A DNA stretch of 64,000 nt from Scytonema sp. UIC 10036. Its GTDB lineage: Bacteria; Cyanobacteriota; Cyanobacteriia; Cyanobacteriales; Nostocaceae. A program made the translations under genes and the position numbers. The DNA lies in NCBI RefSeq assembly GCF_009725235.1, contig NZ_WJFC01000020.1:39290-103289 (forward strand), read 5' to 3'. Positions 25,062 to 34,551 of the stretch are shown piece after piece. The notes beneath the pieces are model-generated. The model was not told the DNA's origin. It made no database searches and worked only from the letters and a program-made list of their open reading frames with translations. Position 1 is the stretch's first letter, and each line of letters opens with the position of its first letter.

Positions 25062-26000
25062 ATGTTTTATCATACCAAGAAACTACAGTATTTCAAAGCA
25101 CCAGAAAGACCAGACGCTCTTTATGCAAAGAAAATTCAGGAACTCATTGGCGGTACTTTTGGCGAAATGACCGTGATGATGCAGTACCTGTTCCAAGGTT
25201 GGAACTGTCGCGGACCTGCGAAATACCGCGATATGCTTTTGGATATCGGTACCGAAGAAATCGGTCACGTTGAGATGCTGGCTACGATGATTGCTCACTT
25301 GTTAGATAAAGCACCTATCAAATTACAAGAAGAGGGAGCACAAGACCCAGTTGTAGGCTCAGTGATGGGCGGCACCAAGGCACGCGATACCATTACGGAT
25401 ATTATAGGGGCAGCAATGAATCCCCAACACGCAATTGTCTCTGGTTTGGGTGCAATGCCTGCTGACAGCGTTGGTTTTCCTTGGAACGGTCGCTTTATTG
25501 TTGCCAGTGGTAACCTGTTAGCAGATTTCCGTTCCAATCTTCATGCTGAATCTCAAGGACGTTTGCAAGCAGTGCGAATGTACGAAATGACTAACGACCC
25601 TGGCGTTAGAGATACCCTGAGTTTCATGATTGCTCGCGATACCATGCATCAGAACCAATGGATTGCAGCTGTTAAGGAACTAGAAGAATCAGGATTGGAA
25701 ACAACTCCTGTTCCCAGTTCCTTCCCATTGGATTTGGAGAAGCGCGAGTTTGCATATCAGTTCTGGAACCACTCTGAAGGTACCGAAAGTGCTGAAGGTC
25801 GCTGGGCGCACGGTCCTTCTCCAGATGGTAAGGGTGAATTCCAGTATATTGAAAATCCCAAACCCCTTGGACCGGAACCCAATCCTCCACAATCCGATCC
25901 ACGGCTCCATGGGACTCAACTCTCACCTACAGCTGGAACAGGACAAGTTCAAGGTGGTAACGGTTCTCCTTTGATTAATCGTACCACTATTGGTAAGTAA
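25062..26000 (+). CDS. Manganese (non-haem) catalase
   Basis: 312 residues. The di-manganese four-helix bundle is clear: FGEMTVMMQYLFQGW (Glu), GTEEIGHVEMLATMIAHLL (Glu, His), then NLLADFRSNLHAESQGRLQAVRMYEMTNDPGVRDTL, and MIARDTMHQNQWIAAV (His). It splits hydrogen peroxide in the cytosol; cyanobacterial relatives are induced by desiccation and salt. The C-terminal 45 residues are Pro/Gly-rich. It stands about 2.8 kb after the stress cluster and fits the same physiological theme. Ribosome site GAGG before ATG 25062. Confidence 0.95.
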   Translation: MFYHTKKLQYFKAPERPDALYAKKIQELIGGTFGEMTVMMQYLFQGWNCRGPAKYRDMLLDIGTEEIGHVEMLATMIAHLLDKAPIKLQEEGAQDPVVGSVMGGTKARDTITDIIGAAMNPQHAIVSGLGAMPADSVGFPWNGRFIVASGNLLADFRSNLHAESQGRLQAVRMYEMTNDPGVRDTLSFMIARDTMHQNQWIAAVKELEESGLETTPVPSSFPLDLEKREFAYQFWNHSEGTESAEGRWAHGPSPDGKGEFQYIENPKPLGPEPNPPQSDPRLHGTQLSPTAGTGQVQGGNGSPLINRTTIGK

Positions 26001-26556
26001 CATCAATTCCCGCGTGTGTTACAAGATAAATTCGATCCCCTGTAGGGCTTATTTTCAAAGTGTGATATCCCTCCAACCGCTCAATAAAGGGGGCTATGCG
26101 TATAGCCTTTCTCAGTCTTATGAGGTGTACCCCCCTCTGTCCCCCCACGGCATCGGGGGGACAGAGGGGGGTAATTTTCGTACCTCACCAAGTTGAAATT
26201 TGCTGTAAGTCCTAATGCTATTTAGGAAAAATGTATCTCACGTTACATAAATCTAGCAAACGCTTCTTGAGAAAAACTTTTCGATTGACTGAATTTTAAA
26301 AAAGGTTTGATGGAGTAAAAAAATACGGTTAAGTTCTTAACCGTATTTTCTACAAGCTATATTCAAAAATCATAAAAAATGGAGCGATCCAGCAAACTGA
26401 TGAAATTCTTACATATTATTCCCTAATTCCACAAGAAAACTTTAACAAGTTTAGTACGTTTCGCTTGATTTGCTAAAGGTTTCATTTATTTGAACACTTG
26501 TTGGAATAATGAATGTAAAAAAAGAGCTAACGAATGCGATCGTGTGTCAAGCCACT
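26001..26556. other. Intergenic region with two strong hairpins
   Basis: No gene. Hairpin 1 (26130-26171): a 17-bp perfect C/G-rich stem (CCCCCCTCTGTCCCCCC with its complement, loop 8 nt), a known style of dispersed Nostoc-type repeat. Hairpin 2 (26320-26349): 13-bp stem AAAATACGGTTAA/TTAACCGTATTTT with loop GTTC, a bidirectional terminator between the catalase and the convergent gene at 26557. Confidence 0.75.
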
Positions 26557-26814
26557 TTAGATCGCATCTGGCGGCTCGTTACCAATTTCTAAAGTTTTCT
26601 TGGAGTGCTTTAGCTGCTTCCAGAGTTCTTTAATCCGCTCGTAAGCTTCTTCAGGATAGATTTTTCCAGATGTTTCTAAATTGGTAATGTAACCGACCTT
26701 TTGAGCAAATTCTTGTAGGTTGGCGTTAAACACTAAGTTCTCTGGTTTGACCTGACCGTAATAGTGACTGTGAGGGTAGAGAAATTTGTCTTTGTCGTTT
26801 TGGTTAGATTGCAT
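26557..26814 (-). CDS. Small conserved cyanobacterial protein (DUF7219-like)
   Basis: 85 residues: FLYPHSHYYGQVKPENLVFNANLQEFAQKVGYI, then GKIYPEEAYERIKELWKQLKHSKKTL. I recognise this as a small helical family found throughout cyanobacteria, probably DUF7219. No catalytic motif and no membrane segment. Function unknown. Confidence 0.7.
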   Translation of the reverse strand: MQSNQNDKDKFLYPHSHYYGQVKPENLVFNANLQEFAQKVGYITNLETSGKIYPEEAYERIKELWKQLKHSKKTLEIGNEPPDAI

Positions 26815-27508
26815 TGTTAATTTATGCCCTGTTAATTGAGAGTTGATTTTCCCTTATGATTCCCAACGATAAGGCGAAAGCGATCGGCGAAGCTTAACGT
26901 TACTCATGCGAATCGCATTCTCTTATCGAAAAAAAGGTTGCAGCATAGGACTATAACGTTAGAGCATGAAGGATATATGGTAAAGATAGAAAATATCAGA
27001 TTTGAGAAATTAGAAAATAACGGTTAAGAAGACTCAACCGTTTATTAAATCACTAGTTATAATGCAAATCTGGTTAGGACTATGTCGAAAGCTATTGTTG
27101 CATACTTTTCCCTGCTTACACCAGAAAAAATAAGTAGTTTAAGCTTAACTTGTTAAACTTTTTATTAATTTCTTTTATCTAAGTATTTTTATCAACATTC
27201 CGGAAACTTTTCTTGTAAAATTTTCTAGAGAATTTTATCTATGATTCAGGGAAAAAAGAGTGTCGCTACACACCCAACACAATAGCCGTCATAAGATTAC
27301 CGATTTTCTTTTCCTCTTTCTTCGTGTACTTCGTGTCGAGTGCGGTTCATTTAATTAGGTAATCTTCGAGCGGCATAGGAGTATCTCGTCTGAGCGAGGG
27401 GAATTGCGATAAGCCGGGGGCTTGCGCCTTCATGCGATCGCTTTCATTGATGTCTCGGTAGAGCAGGCATTGCCAACCTCAAGTCAATGTATTACTTGAT
27501 GGCAAAAG
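26815..27508. other. Intergenic region with terminator and orphan promoter copy
   Basis: A hairpin AACGGTT/AACCGTT at about 27016-27040 resembles a terminator. From 27195 to 27271 lies a copy of the leader found upstream of the DUF3102-like gene (also at 28275-28348), but with no gene attached. From about 27365 to 27508 the sequence is the 3' flank of that gene, duplicated at 28367-28504. Confidence 0.6.
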
Positions 27509-28180
27509 CTAAGCCACGGCGAAAACCACCTGCTGAAATTTCTCTGCTAGCAACAAAACCGCCTCTTCCATGACAAAACGTCGCGGCTGACCATTGTGTT
27601 GGCTGAGGCGTTCCACAATCAAGCCCGCCCCCTCAGAAATTCTGGGGGGTTGGTATTCTCTGCCATTACCGACATACCGCCATGGCGTTGGCTGTTTTTT
27701 CGGCTGGTTATCCTTATACTTCTTAGTCTCGATTTGAATATCTTTCTTGGAAACCTCTTGGCTGCAAGCTTTCTCCAGCACTGACTGGATAACCTCTACT
27801 GGGGTGCGACCTGTGGCTAATTTATAGACTGCTGAGAGGGAAAGATTTTGATTGATTTTATCGAGTTGTTTGGTGGTGAAGCTACCAAGTATAGGTGCCA
27901 GTTTCAACAGGTGGTTGGCAATGCCCGCAATCCATCCTAGAGAGTCGGCTAAAGCTTGTTCATACTGTTTGGGCTTGAGTCTTTCTTTCAGAAACAGCAA
28001 CAATTGTCCTATTTTTGCGGCTCCTAATAATGTCACGGGGCTTATGGAGCTCATCTCCCCTATGACTTCTTTGATTAAGTTTTTACTTGATTTGGCAAGT
28101 TTATCGATGAGATATTGAACTTCTCCAGCAACAGTTTCAGAAAAATTCCCACCAGGAGCTGGTTCCGGCGCTTTAGTCAT
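27509..28180 (-). CDS. DUF3102-like DNA-associated protein, copy A
   Basis: 223 residues. The central part resembles DUF3102 proteins of plasmids and phages: GAAKIGQLLLFLKERLKPKQYEQALADSLGWIAGIANHLLKLAP, then INQNLSLSAVYKLATGRTPVEVIQSVLEKACSQEVSKKDIQ, which looks like a KorB/ParB-style helix-turn-helix. The C-terminus (PTPWRYVGNGREYQPPRISEGAGLIVERLSQHNGQPRRFVMEEAVLLLAEKFQQ) is basic and amphipathic. Role inferred: DNA binding or replicon control. A full paralogue is at 37134 and a truncated tandem copy at 28505. Confidence 0.6.
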   Translation of the reverse strand: MTKAPEPAPGGNFSETVAGEVQYLIDKLAKSSKNLIKEVIGEMSSISPVTLLGAAKIGQLLLFLKERLKPKQYEQALADSLGWIAGIANHLLKLAPILGSFTTKQLDKINQNLSLSAVYKLATGRTPVEVIQSVLEKACSQEVSKKDIQIETKKYKDNQPKKQPTPWRYVGNGREYQPPRISEGAGLIVERLSQHNGQPRRFVMEEAVLLLAEKFQQVVFAVA

Positions 28181-28504
28181 GCTAAGATCTCTCCAGAATA
28201 ATCAATAATGTTTCAATTTTTAGAGGAAGTGCTCCTAACCAAGATGAGCTCTTCCTCGTTTACTCATAATACAACATAAGGGAAATTTTTCTTGTAAAAT
28301 TTTCTAGAGAATTTTATCTATATTCAGGGAAAAAAGAGTGTCGCTACACCTTAATAACACGGGCGGCATAGGAGTATCTTGTCTGAGCGAGGGGAATTGC
28401 GATAAGCAGGGTACGGCTTGCGCCTTCATGCGATCGCTTTCATTGATGTCTCGGTAGAGCAGGCATTGCCAACCTCAAGTCAATGTATTACTTGATGGCA
28501 AAAG

Positions 28505-28793
28505 CTAAGCCACGGCGAAAACCACCTGCTGAAATTTCTCTGCGAGCAACAAAACTGCCTCTTCCATGACAAAACGTCGCGGCTGACCGTTGTGTTGGCT
28601 GAGCCGATCCACAATCAAGCCCGCCCTCTCAGAGATTTTGGGGGGTTGGTATTCTCTGCCATCACCGACATACCGCCATGCCGTTGGCTGTTTTTTCGGC
28701 TGCTTCTCCTTGTATTTCTTGGTTTCAATTTGAATATCTTTTTTGGAAACCTCTTGGCTGCAAGCTTTCTCCAGCACCGACTGGATCGCCTCT
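28505..28793 (-). pseudogene. DUF3102-like protein, truncated tandem copy B
   Basis: The last 90-95 residues of the copy A protein, about 94% identical by eye, including PTAWRYVGDGREYQPPKISERAGLIV. The 5' two-thirds of the gene is absent: similarity stops at about 28793 and the next gene begins 25 bp later. The unit repeats copy A with a spacing of about 1079 bp, so this is a broken tandem duplication. Confidence 0.75.
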
Positions 28794-28817
28794 TGGTGAA
28801 GAGTAATTGATATGAGC

Positions 28818-29759
28818 CTAATTAACCTTTACAAGAGATTCTACAAGAATAATTTTTTCTTGGTGACGCATTTCGCCAAAAACATGATAAGTTCCTCTAG
28901 CTGGAAAGAAGACACGAGCTTCTAAATTAGGACCAAATTGATAAATCATAGCTTCATGCTCGGACTCGCGATCGTGAAAACTTGCATTGTGACTCATGTG
29001 TAATGATTTTGTAGATTTATCACGAGCATGAGTATGAATAATGTTTTGTAAATCAGCTGAGATAGCTGTGATGTGCATCGGTGCATCAAGATAGGGTTCG
29101 ATATCTATAACATTCTTTCCATTTTTCTTTATATAATAGTCAAAAGTCACTTCTTGCTGAGCTTTGATGAGATTGGGAAAATGAGAAAATTCTATCTGAT
29201 AATTCTGATTCTTATTTTCTTTCAAATCAATTTGTTTTTGACATTTCCGAGAGGATGCTTTTTCAGGAACCTTTAAAAATTCTTGTTTGAAAAAATGCCG
29301 CCCGTTCACTGTAAAGTTAACTGCAACAAGATACTTGCCTGGTTGAGGAAAGCTATATGTTACTGGGAATTTTGCCTCTTTTAACATCTCTAATGTTATG
29401 GAACCAAAATCTTCAGGATGGATGTGAGTAAAAACTTGAAAATTTTCACTCACAATAAATACGTGTAATATACGACCATGCTCTGGTAAAATTCCTTGTA
29501 TTGATTTGCCTGCATCGTCTTTTAAAGATAAGATAATATGATTGGGTCTATTTGATTGTAAATCCTGAAACATCAATTCTAGGTTTGGAATCGCTAGAAC
29601 AGGATGCATGGCAGATAGGCGATATTTTTGATGTTTTAAAAAATTGTAAATTTCATCTTGATTTATTAACGAAAAGATACAAAAACACAAAATAATAACA
29701 GCAAGTATCCAAACAAAAAAATCTTTAATCTTTTCTAAAAGAAGTATCGTGAATGCCAT
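28818..29759 (-). CDS. Membrane-anchored protein with two His-rich beta domains
   Basis: 313 residues. An N-terminal helix (FFVWILAVIILCFCIFSLI) anchors two related extracytoplasmic domains: the first has HVFIVSENFQVFTHIHPEDFG and YSFPQPGKYLVAVNFTVNG; the second has APMHITAISADLQNIIHTHARD, MSHNASFHDRESEHEA and FFPARGTYHVFGEMRHQ. The H-x-H-P and M-H/H-x-H clusters resemble periplasmic copper-handling or FixH/YtkA-like proteins. Metal binding is inference from the histidine spacing. It lies directly before the broken DUF3102 copy. Confidence 0.6.
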   Translation of the reverse strand: MAFTILLLEKIKDFFVWILAVIILCFCIFSLINQDEIYNFLKHQKYRLSAMHPVLAIPNLELMFQDLQSNRPNHIILSLKDDAGKSIQGILPEHGRILHVFIVSENFQVFTHIHPEDFGSITLEMLKEAKFPVTYSFPQPGKYLVAVNFTVNGRHFFKQEFLKVPEKASSRKCQKQIDLKENKNQNYQIEFSHFPNLIKAQQEVTFDYYIKKNGKNVIDIEPYLDAPMHITAISADLQNIIHTHARDKSTKSLHMSHNASFHDRESEHEAMIYQFGPNLEARVFFPARGTYHVFGEMRHQEKIILVESLVKVN

Positions 29760-29796
29760 AAATCAGTGTTCACTAATTCTAAAGTTGTGCAAGCGT

Positions 29797-30447
29797 TCAG
29801 GTATTAGCCATCAGCTTTTGAGCATATCTGTCTTCTTGGAATCCTAGCTCGTCAGTTATGACTCCCGAACCGCCACTGAGAGTATCGTTTCCCTGACCCC
29901 CAAACAAAAGGTCGTCCCCCGCTAAACCTGAGATAGTATCATTACCTTCTAATCCCCGGATGGTGTCTTTGCCAGAAGTGCCATTAAGGGTATCATTCTG
30001 GTTAGTGCCGTTGAGGGTAATGTCTACTAAGTTAAGGTTGAGAGCGATCGCACCCTCTTCGACTTTTGTTAGGGTTTCGTTAGATCCATCGACAGCAATA
30101 CGATAAGTTGTTCCGGCGACGGCAGAAAAAGTCACTTTGCTAGCAGTCGTACTAGAATTAATGTCATCGTTACTGGTAACTGTTGTTAAACTATTAACTG
30201 CTGAACCAGTATAGACACCTAAAATCGTGTCAAAAGAACTGCCAAGAGTATCAAATGTGACATTTCCAGAAGCTGGTGCTGTCCAAGACCACCAAACGGA
30301 ATTAATCCTTGTGTTAAAGACTGGATTTCCACCGTGAAGAGGCTCGCCTGCTTCCGCAGTTGCACCAACATTAGTTCCTGTATCAGTATCAGAGAACCCA
30401 GTTAACACAGAACTTTTAGCGAAATTATCGTTGATTGGAGATGCCAT
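29797..30447 (-). CDS. RTX-type calcium-binding protein, short
   Basis: 216 residues. Residues 1-120 form a beta-sandwich like PPC-type domains ([32 protein letters not shown], then [10 protein letters not shown]). Residues about 140-195 contain RTX nonapeptides ([35 protein letters not shown]), which bind calcium in a beta-roll. RTX proteins are usually exported by type I secretion; the relics of such a system lie at 48.3 and 51.0 kb. The tail after the repeats ([20 protein letters not shown]) is short, suggesting truncation from a longer protein. Confidence 0.75.
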   Translation of the reverse strand: MASPINDNFAKSSVLTGFSDTDTGTNVGATAEAGEPLHGGNPVFNTRINSVWWSWTAPASGNVTFDTLGSSFDTILGVYTGSAVNSLTTVTSNDDINSSTTASKVTFSAVAGTTYRIAVDGSNETLTKVEEGAIALNLNLVDITLNGTNQNDTLNGTSGKDTIRGLEGNDTISGLAGDDLLFGGQGNDTLSGGSGVITDELGFQEDRYAQKLMANT

Positions 30448-30749
30448 AGAAAGATTTTACTTTTCAAGATGAGATGTAAGGTTTATGTGACTTTTGAAAA
30501 ATATTCCTTTAGCTCAGTCACTTCAAGAGTCTAAAAGATTTCACGTAAAATACGTATTGAATAATACGTATTGTTGATATAGATACACCCTGTAGACAAT
30601 TAACTAAGTACATTTGAGAGGGCGAAAACACAGACTTCATAAGAGTGCAAGTGCGGTCAATGATTTCATTCACTAGAAAACATCTGTAATACATCCTCTA
30701 ACTGTAAATGCCTGTTAAAAAGCCGATCGATATCTGGTGCTGAAAACTT
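30448..30749. other. Intergenic region
   Basis: About 300 bp, AT-rich, containing the repeated word AATACGTATT near 30545-30570. No gene seen; it probably holds the promoter of the RTX-type gene. Confidence 0.4.
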
Positions 30750-32063
30750 TTATTTACGAACACCAAGGGCATGGAAGTCAGCAACGTTAATCCCGTTGAC
30801 CAAGTTATCGAATCTATACAAATAGGCTGGTTTAGCATTTTTACCACCATCTTCGATTTGTATGATGCCTACTCCAGGGAAAATGCCTACACTGTTGAAA
30901 AATGCAGGATCGTTTGCTGATTGAGGAACAGGTCCACGCTGTGACACAAACAAAAGTTTTTCAGAAGGTGATACTCCTCCAAGGTCTGGTGTAGGGTCAG
31001 GACCTAACGCTGTATTTGCCAGATCGATAAGATTGACTGCACGAACTTTGTTTGAACCTTCAACGTTTGGATCGAAGGGGTTGGGGTTAAGTTCATGTAT
31101 TGTAATATTGTTAGATGCACGATTCAGTTGCCATAAGTATTTCCCACCAATAACTTCCAACCCATGAACATCGTTACCAGATTGAGGAACTTTAATCACA
31201 GGCGGACGAGTTGTGGGATTTTTTAGCAGAGAATCGTGGTCATAGAAATAGAGAAAGTCGGCTATTTCAGGATTGGCATTGCCTGCATTGGTGATAAAGT
31301 TTTTGCCAAAATCATAAGCAACTAGTCCATTGAAAGTAAGTTCCTTGCTGCTGTAAATATGTGCGACAGTCATTGTTTGTGTATTGACTATGACTGCACC
31401 ACCTTGAGCAAAGGTAACATAAGCCCACTGACCTGTTTCATCGACTTGAGCCACCACTGGGTTAGCAGTATTGGTTCCTAGGGCTTGCAGTGTATTGGAA
31501 TCAAATTTTAACGTTTGAGGAGTCCCGAAAATCTCTCCTACAGGTGCTTGATAATTTGTGGGAATTTTATGAACCTGTTGTCCTGGAGTATCTGCAGCAA
31601 GTACAAATGTATTATCAGGTGAGACAGAAACAGCATGAGAGTTCCCTCCTGGAACAACCACATCGACCACTTGGCGGTTACTAGCGTCAATAGCGTAAAC
31701 ATGACCGGAACTGGCATGACCGACGATCGCATGTGTAGCACCTTTATTAAACACAAGCCAGTGAGGTTTTGAACCCTTCTCAAAGCCATTTGCAACAGCA
31801 TTAGCAGCTAAATTAATCTGCTTAATATTAGCTGTACCTCCTATAAAGTCTTGGTCGTTACCTGACAAAATATAGAGATTGCCCCCCAAAACAGTGCCAT
31901 CTAGAGAAGTTGCTTGATCGATAGCCCAGACTTCATATGCATCTTTTGGTCCTGCTGCTGAAGCTACCTGGACAGATCCTTTGTTCGGTAGGAAAGGCGT
32001 TTGGGCAAACATAACCCAAGCAAACCCAATGAAAAACAAGCACAGAATGAAAATTCTTTTCAT
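30750..32063 (-). CDS. Secreted YVTN/beta-propeller-like protein
   Basis: 437 residues with a signal peptide (FILCLFFIGFAWVMFAQ, mature end near QVASAAG). The body is built of beta-propeller-like blades: GGNSHAVSVSPDNTFVLAADTPGQQVHKIP, TGQWAYVTFAQGGAVIVNTQTMTVAHIY, GNDVHGLEVIGGKYLWQLNRASNNITIHEL, GGVSPSEKLLFVSQRG. The H-x-V/L plus S-P-D/S-x-x pattern resembles YVTN or selenium-binding-like propellers. Probably a periplasmic or extracellular binding protein; no enzymatic residues can be assigned. It has a monocistronic setting. Confidence 0.75.
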   Translation of the reverse strand: MKRIFILCLFFIGFAWVMFAQTPFLPNKGSVQVASAAGPKDAYEVWAIDQATSLDGTVLGGNLYILSGNDQDFIGGTANIKQINLAANAVANGFEKGSKPHWLVFNKGATHAIVGHASSGHVYAIDASNRQVVDVVVPGGNSHAVSVSPDNTFVLAADTPGQQVHKIPTNYQAPVGEIFGTPQTLKFDSNTLQALGTNTANPVVAQVDETGQWAYVTFAQGGAVIVNTQTMTVAHIYSSKELTFNGLVAYDFGKNFITNAGNANPEIADFLYFYDHDSLLKNPTTRPPVIKVPQSGNDVHGLEVIGGKYLWQLNRASNNITIHELNPNPFDPNVEGSNKVRAVNLIDLANTALGPDPTPDLGGVSPSEKLLFVSQRGPVPQSANDPAFFNSVGIFPGVGIIQIEDGGKNAKPAYLYRFDNLVNGINVADFHALGVRK

Positions 32064-33020
32064 CTTTATCTTTCCTTGTTTAAGTACTTGAAACTGTCAG
32101 TAAAAAACTTCAAGGCTGATTTTAACAACCCTTGCTTGCATGGTAGATGCATACTGTGGTGTACAGTTCCGTCAGCATTCAGCCATCTGCTTTTCGCCGT
32201 TAGCAGTTAATGTATGTTTCAATAACTTACTAGAAAGGCTTTTAGAGAAGACAAAGTTGCTCTAAATGCTAACGACTCATGACTTATAACAGAATACTTA
32301 CTTTCTATCGTTCCTCAATGTGCTGATAAATGTTGCAGTGGTACTGCTCCACCATCATCATGAATTCCACATAACGAAGGAGAGTTATTCATCTCATGAA
32401 TTCCACATAAATAAGGAGCCTTTTTTCATGAATGTCACACAAACTAGTAGGGTTTTAACTCAGTGATTGAAGTAGTTAAAAAGCTTATATCACAATAACT
32501 ACAGCGTTTTAAAACTAGGTTTTCTGAGTTAATTTAGTCCTCAATATAACATGAGCAATATTTTGTTTTTGATTTTTTCTTTTTTTCTTTTTACTTTTAT
32601 TAAATTTTAAAATCAGTTATGTTTTCATGACTGAAGAAAGGATTCTTCGCCGATACAGTATTCAAAAAGGGAGAAAAAACTCACTCACTTACTGCTGTCA
32701 AGATTAATATTTCGTTAATGTAAAGACTTGCCATGGTGCGTTTTGGCAATATCGATGCAATTCAGTAAAATGATGTATGTTTTGAAACACGTAGGTAGCA
32801 AGAGGAAGCTATAGGAGTAGGGCGAGAGAAAAAGATTATTAGTATTTACTTCACGCTTTCTTTAAAATTACTTCATCTCAAAACGTCTTGAATATGACAC
32901 CTTAAATAATGTTGATTAATATTTTTTAAAAAGGGTGTGGGGGATGAGGCGATCTGCAACGCGTAAAATCCCTAAAATACCGTTGAGGTTGCGTATTTTA
33001 TTAGGTCAGTAGTCCTCACT
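32064..33020. other. Long AT-rich intergenic region with short direct repeats
   Basis: Nearly 1 kb without a gene. At 32359-32450 the word CATGAATTCCACATAA (A/C variants) followed by AAGGAG occurs twice, with a degraded third copy (CATGAATGTCACACAA); each resembles a ribosome-site-containing leader. The rest is AT-rich. Confidence 0.5.
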
Positions 33021-34094
33021 ATGACAACAAAACGATTAGATTGGTCTCAAGAACAACGAGAGCACATAAAGCAAGAAATGCGTCGTAGAATACAACAAGC
33101 TCTTGAGTTTGCCAAAGATTTATCTGCTGAAGATTGCCGCAATGAAATTAGAAGCAGGTTGTTTGCAATACAAAAGTACTGCAAGAGTGTAGGAAAGACC
33201 TTTATTGTATTAGAGGAGAGAATAACCTGTGACCAGTTCGAGCTGGGAGGATCTCGCGAAGAGCCAGCAACGTTATTTCGCGGTCCAAATGAAAATGCGT
33301 CAGTTGCGATTTGTGTGACTGACAGAGGTTCCTTGCTCTATCGTAACGATAGTCCCTGGCAAATTTACAAACAAAGGGAACTGTTAACAAGGACAGTTGC
33401 GGATATCCACACATCAGATCTCGCGCTCTGTCACATAGCATTGCTCGCAGAATTGCAAATTCGCTCAAATCTCGTTGTTTCCATTGTGTTAGAAAACGGA
33501 GGAATGGGGGAATCTTCATCTCAACTTTGGGGGCTTCTTGTTGCCAACTATTGTTTTGAGCCGCGACAGTGGGAACCTCTAGAAATTAATTTACTTAAAC
33601 AGCTGGGAACTCAAGTTTCAATCGCCATTCAACAAGCCGAACTGTATCAAAAAGCACAAACAGAACTCCTCGAACGTCAGCGCACGGAAAAGTTGCTTCA
33701 AAGTACCCAAAATCAGCTTCAGCACCTTCTTGCTTGCAGTCCGGCAATTATTTATAGCTGTGAGCCATCAGGAGACTTTGGGGCAACTTTCGTTAGCGAT
33801 AACGTATTTAACATCTTAGGATATGCGCCCCAAGAGTTTACAAGCCATTCTCATTTTTGGTTGACTCACATCCATCCAGACGATGGGAACCGCGTGCTTG
33901 CTGAGTTAGCGCAGTTACCCCACCGGGAACACTTTGCTTATGAATACCGCTTTTTGCACAAGAACGGTTATTACCGATGGATGTATGATGAATTTAGACT
34001 GGTGAAAGATCCTCAAGGCAATCCCATAGAAATTGTGGGATGTTGGCAAGATATTAGCGATCGTGTAGCCTGCGTGCAACGCGATCGCAAGTAG
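33021..34094 (+). CDS. GAF-PAS sensor without output domain, cyanobacteriochrome-like GAF
   Basis: 357 residues. A helical N-terminus precedes a GAF domain whose second half is cyanobacteriochrome-like: TRTVADIHTSDLALCHIALLAELQIRSNLVVSIV, then LWGLLVANYCFEPRQWEPLEINLLKQLGTQVSIAIQQAELYQ; the Cys-His pair sits where bilin-binding cysteine is expected. Its first half is divergent. A coiled coil (AELYQKAQTELLERQRTEKLLQ) and a PAS/PAC domain (AIIYSCEPSGDFGATFVSDNVFNILGY) follow. It ends after the PAC, so the usual histidine kinase is absent. Either truncated or a stand-alone sensor. Confidence 0.75.
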   Translation: MTTKRLDWSQEQREHIKQEMRRRIQQALEFAKDLSAEDCRNEIRSRLFAIQKYCKSVGKTFIVLEERITCDQFELGGSREEPATLFRGPNENASVAICVTDRGSLLYRNDSPWQIYKQRELLTRTVADIHTSDLALCHIALLAELQIRSNLVVSIVLENGGMGESSSQLWGLLVANYCFEPRQWEPLEINLLKQLGTQVSIAIQQAELYQKAQTELLERQRTEKLLQSTQNQLQHLLACSPAIIYSCEPSGDFGATFVSDNVFNILGYAPQEFTSHSHFWLTHIHPDDGNRVLAELAQLPHREHFAYEYRFLHKNGYYRWMYDEFRLVKDPQGNPIEIVGCWQDISDRVACVQRDRK

Positions 34095-34121
34095 GCAGAA
34101 ATTACACGGCAAAATATAGCA

Positions 34122-34173
34122 GTTTTCAGTTGGGTGCAATACATAAAAAAGTTATGGAACCGCAGCCTGTAGC
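34122..34173. repeat. 52-bp dispersed repeat, copy 2
   Basis: 50 of 52 bases match the copy at 22473-22524. The hairpin's right arm is replaced by unrelated sequence here. The following 380 bp hold no gene, only a GCGTAGCGTCTCCGAAGGAG-type dispersed repeat near 34428-34455. Confidence 0.75.
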
Positions 34174-34551
34174 AGACGAACGCGGATAAATCTGTACTTC
34201 ATTCAAGTGAAAACCGCTATAGTCAGGAGAATTTTCGTCGCGAAAGAAGCACTCAAAGAAACCGACCATCCACGAGTTATCAATGCTTTAATGGAAATTG
34301 AACCAATACCCATCTATTTTTTGGTAGAAATTGCAACTAGAGCGCCGATCCAGTAGAAGCACTTGACCTAAAACGCAAGATATGCAGGTTGTTAAAATTG
34401 GGGATTTTAGTATTCGGTCTTTATGCGTTCGCGTAGCGTCTCCGAAGGAGAATCGCTAAAAATCTGACCCAAATATTCCACCGAAAATCGGGGTTTTACC
34501 CAAACACACATAATTTAGTTTTTGTCAACATATATTAGTGGACCGGCGCTC

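Noticed and set aside
34210..34360. Frame reading KEALKETDHPRVINALMEIE
   Set aside because: Short, without start or recognised family, in a repeat-rich gap; could be any helical relic.
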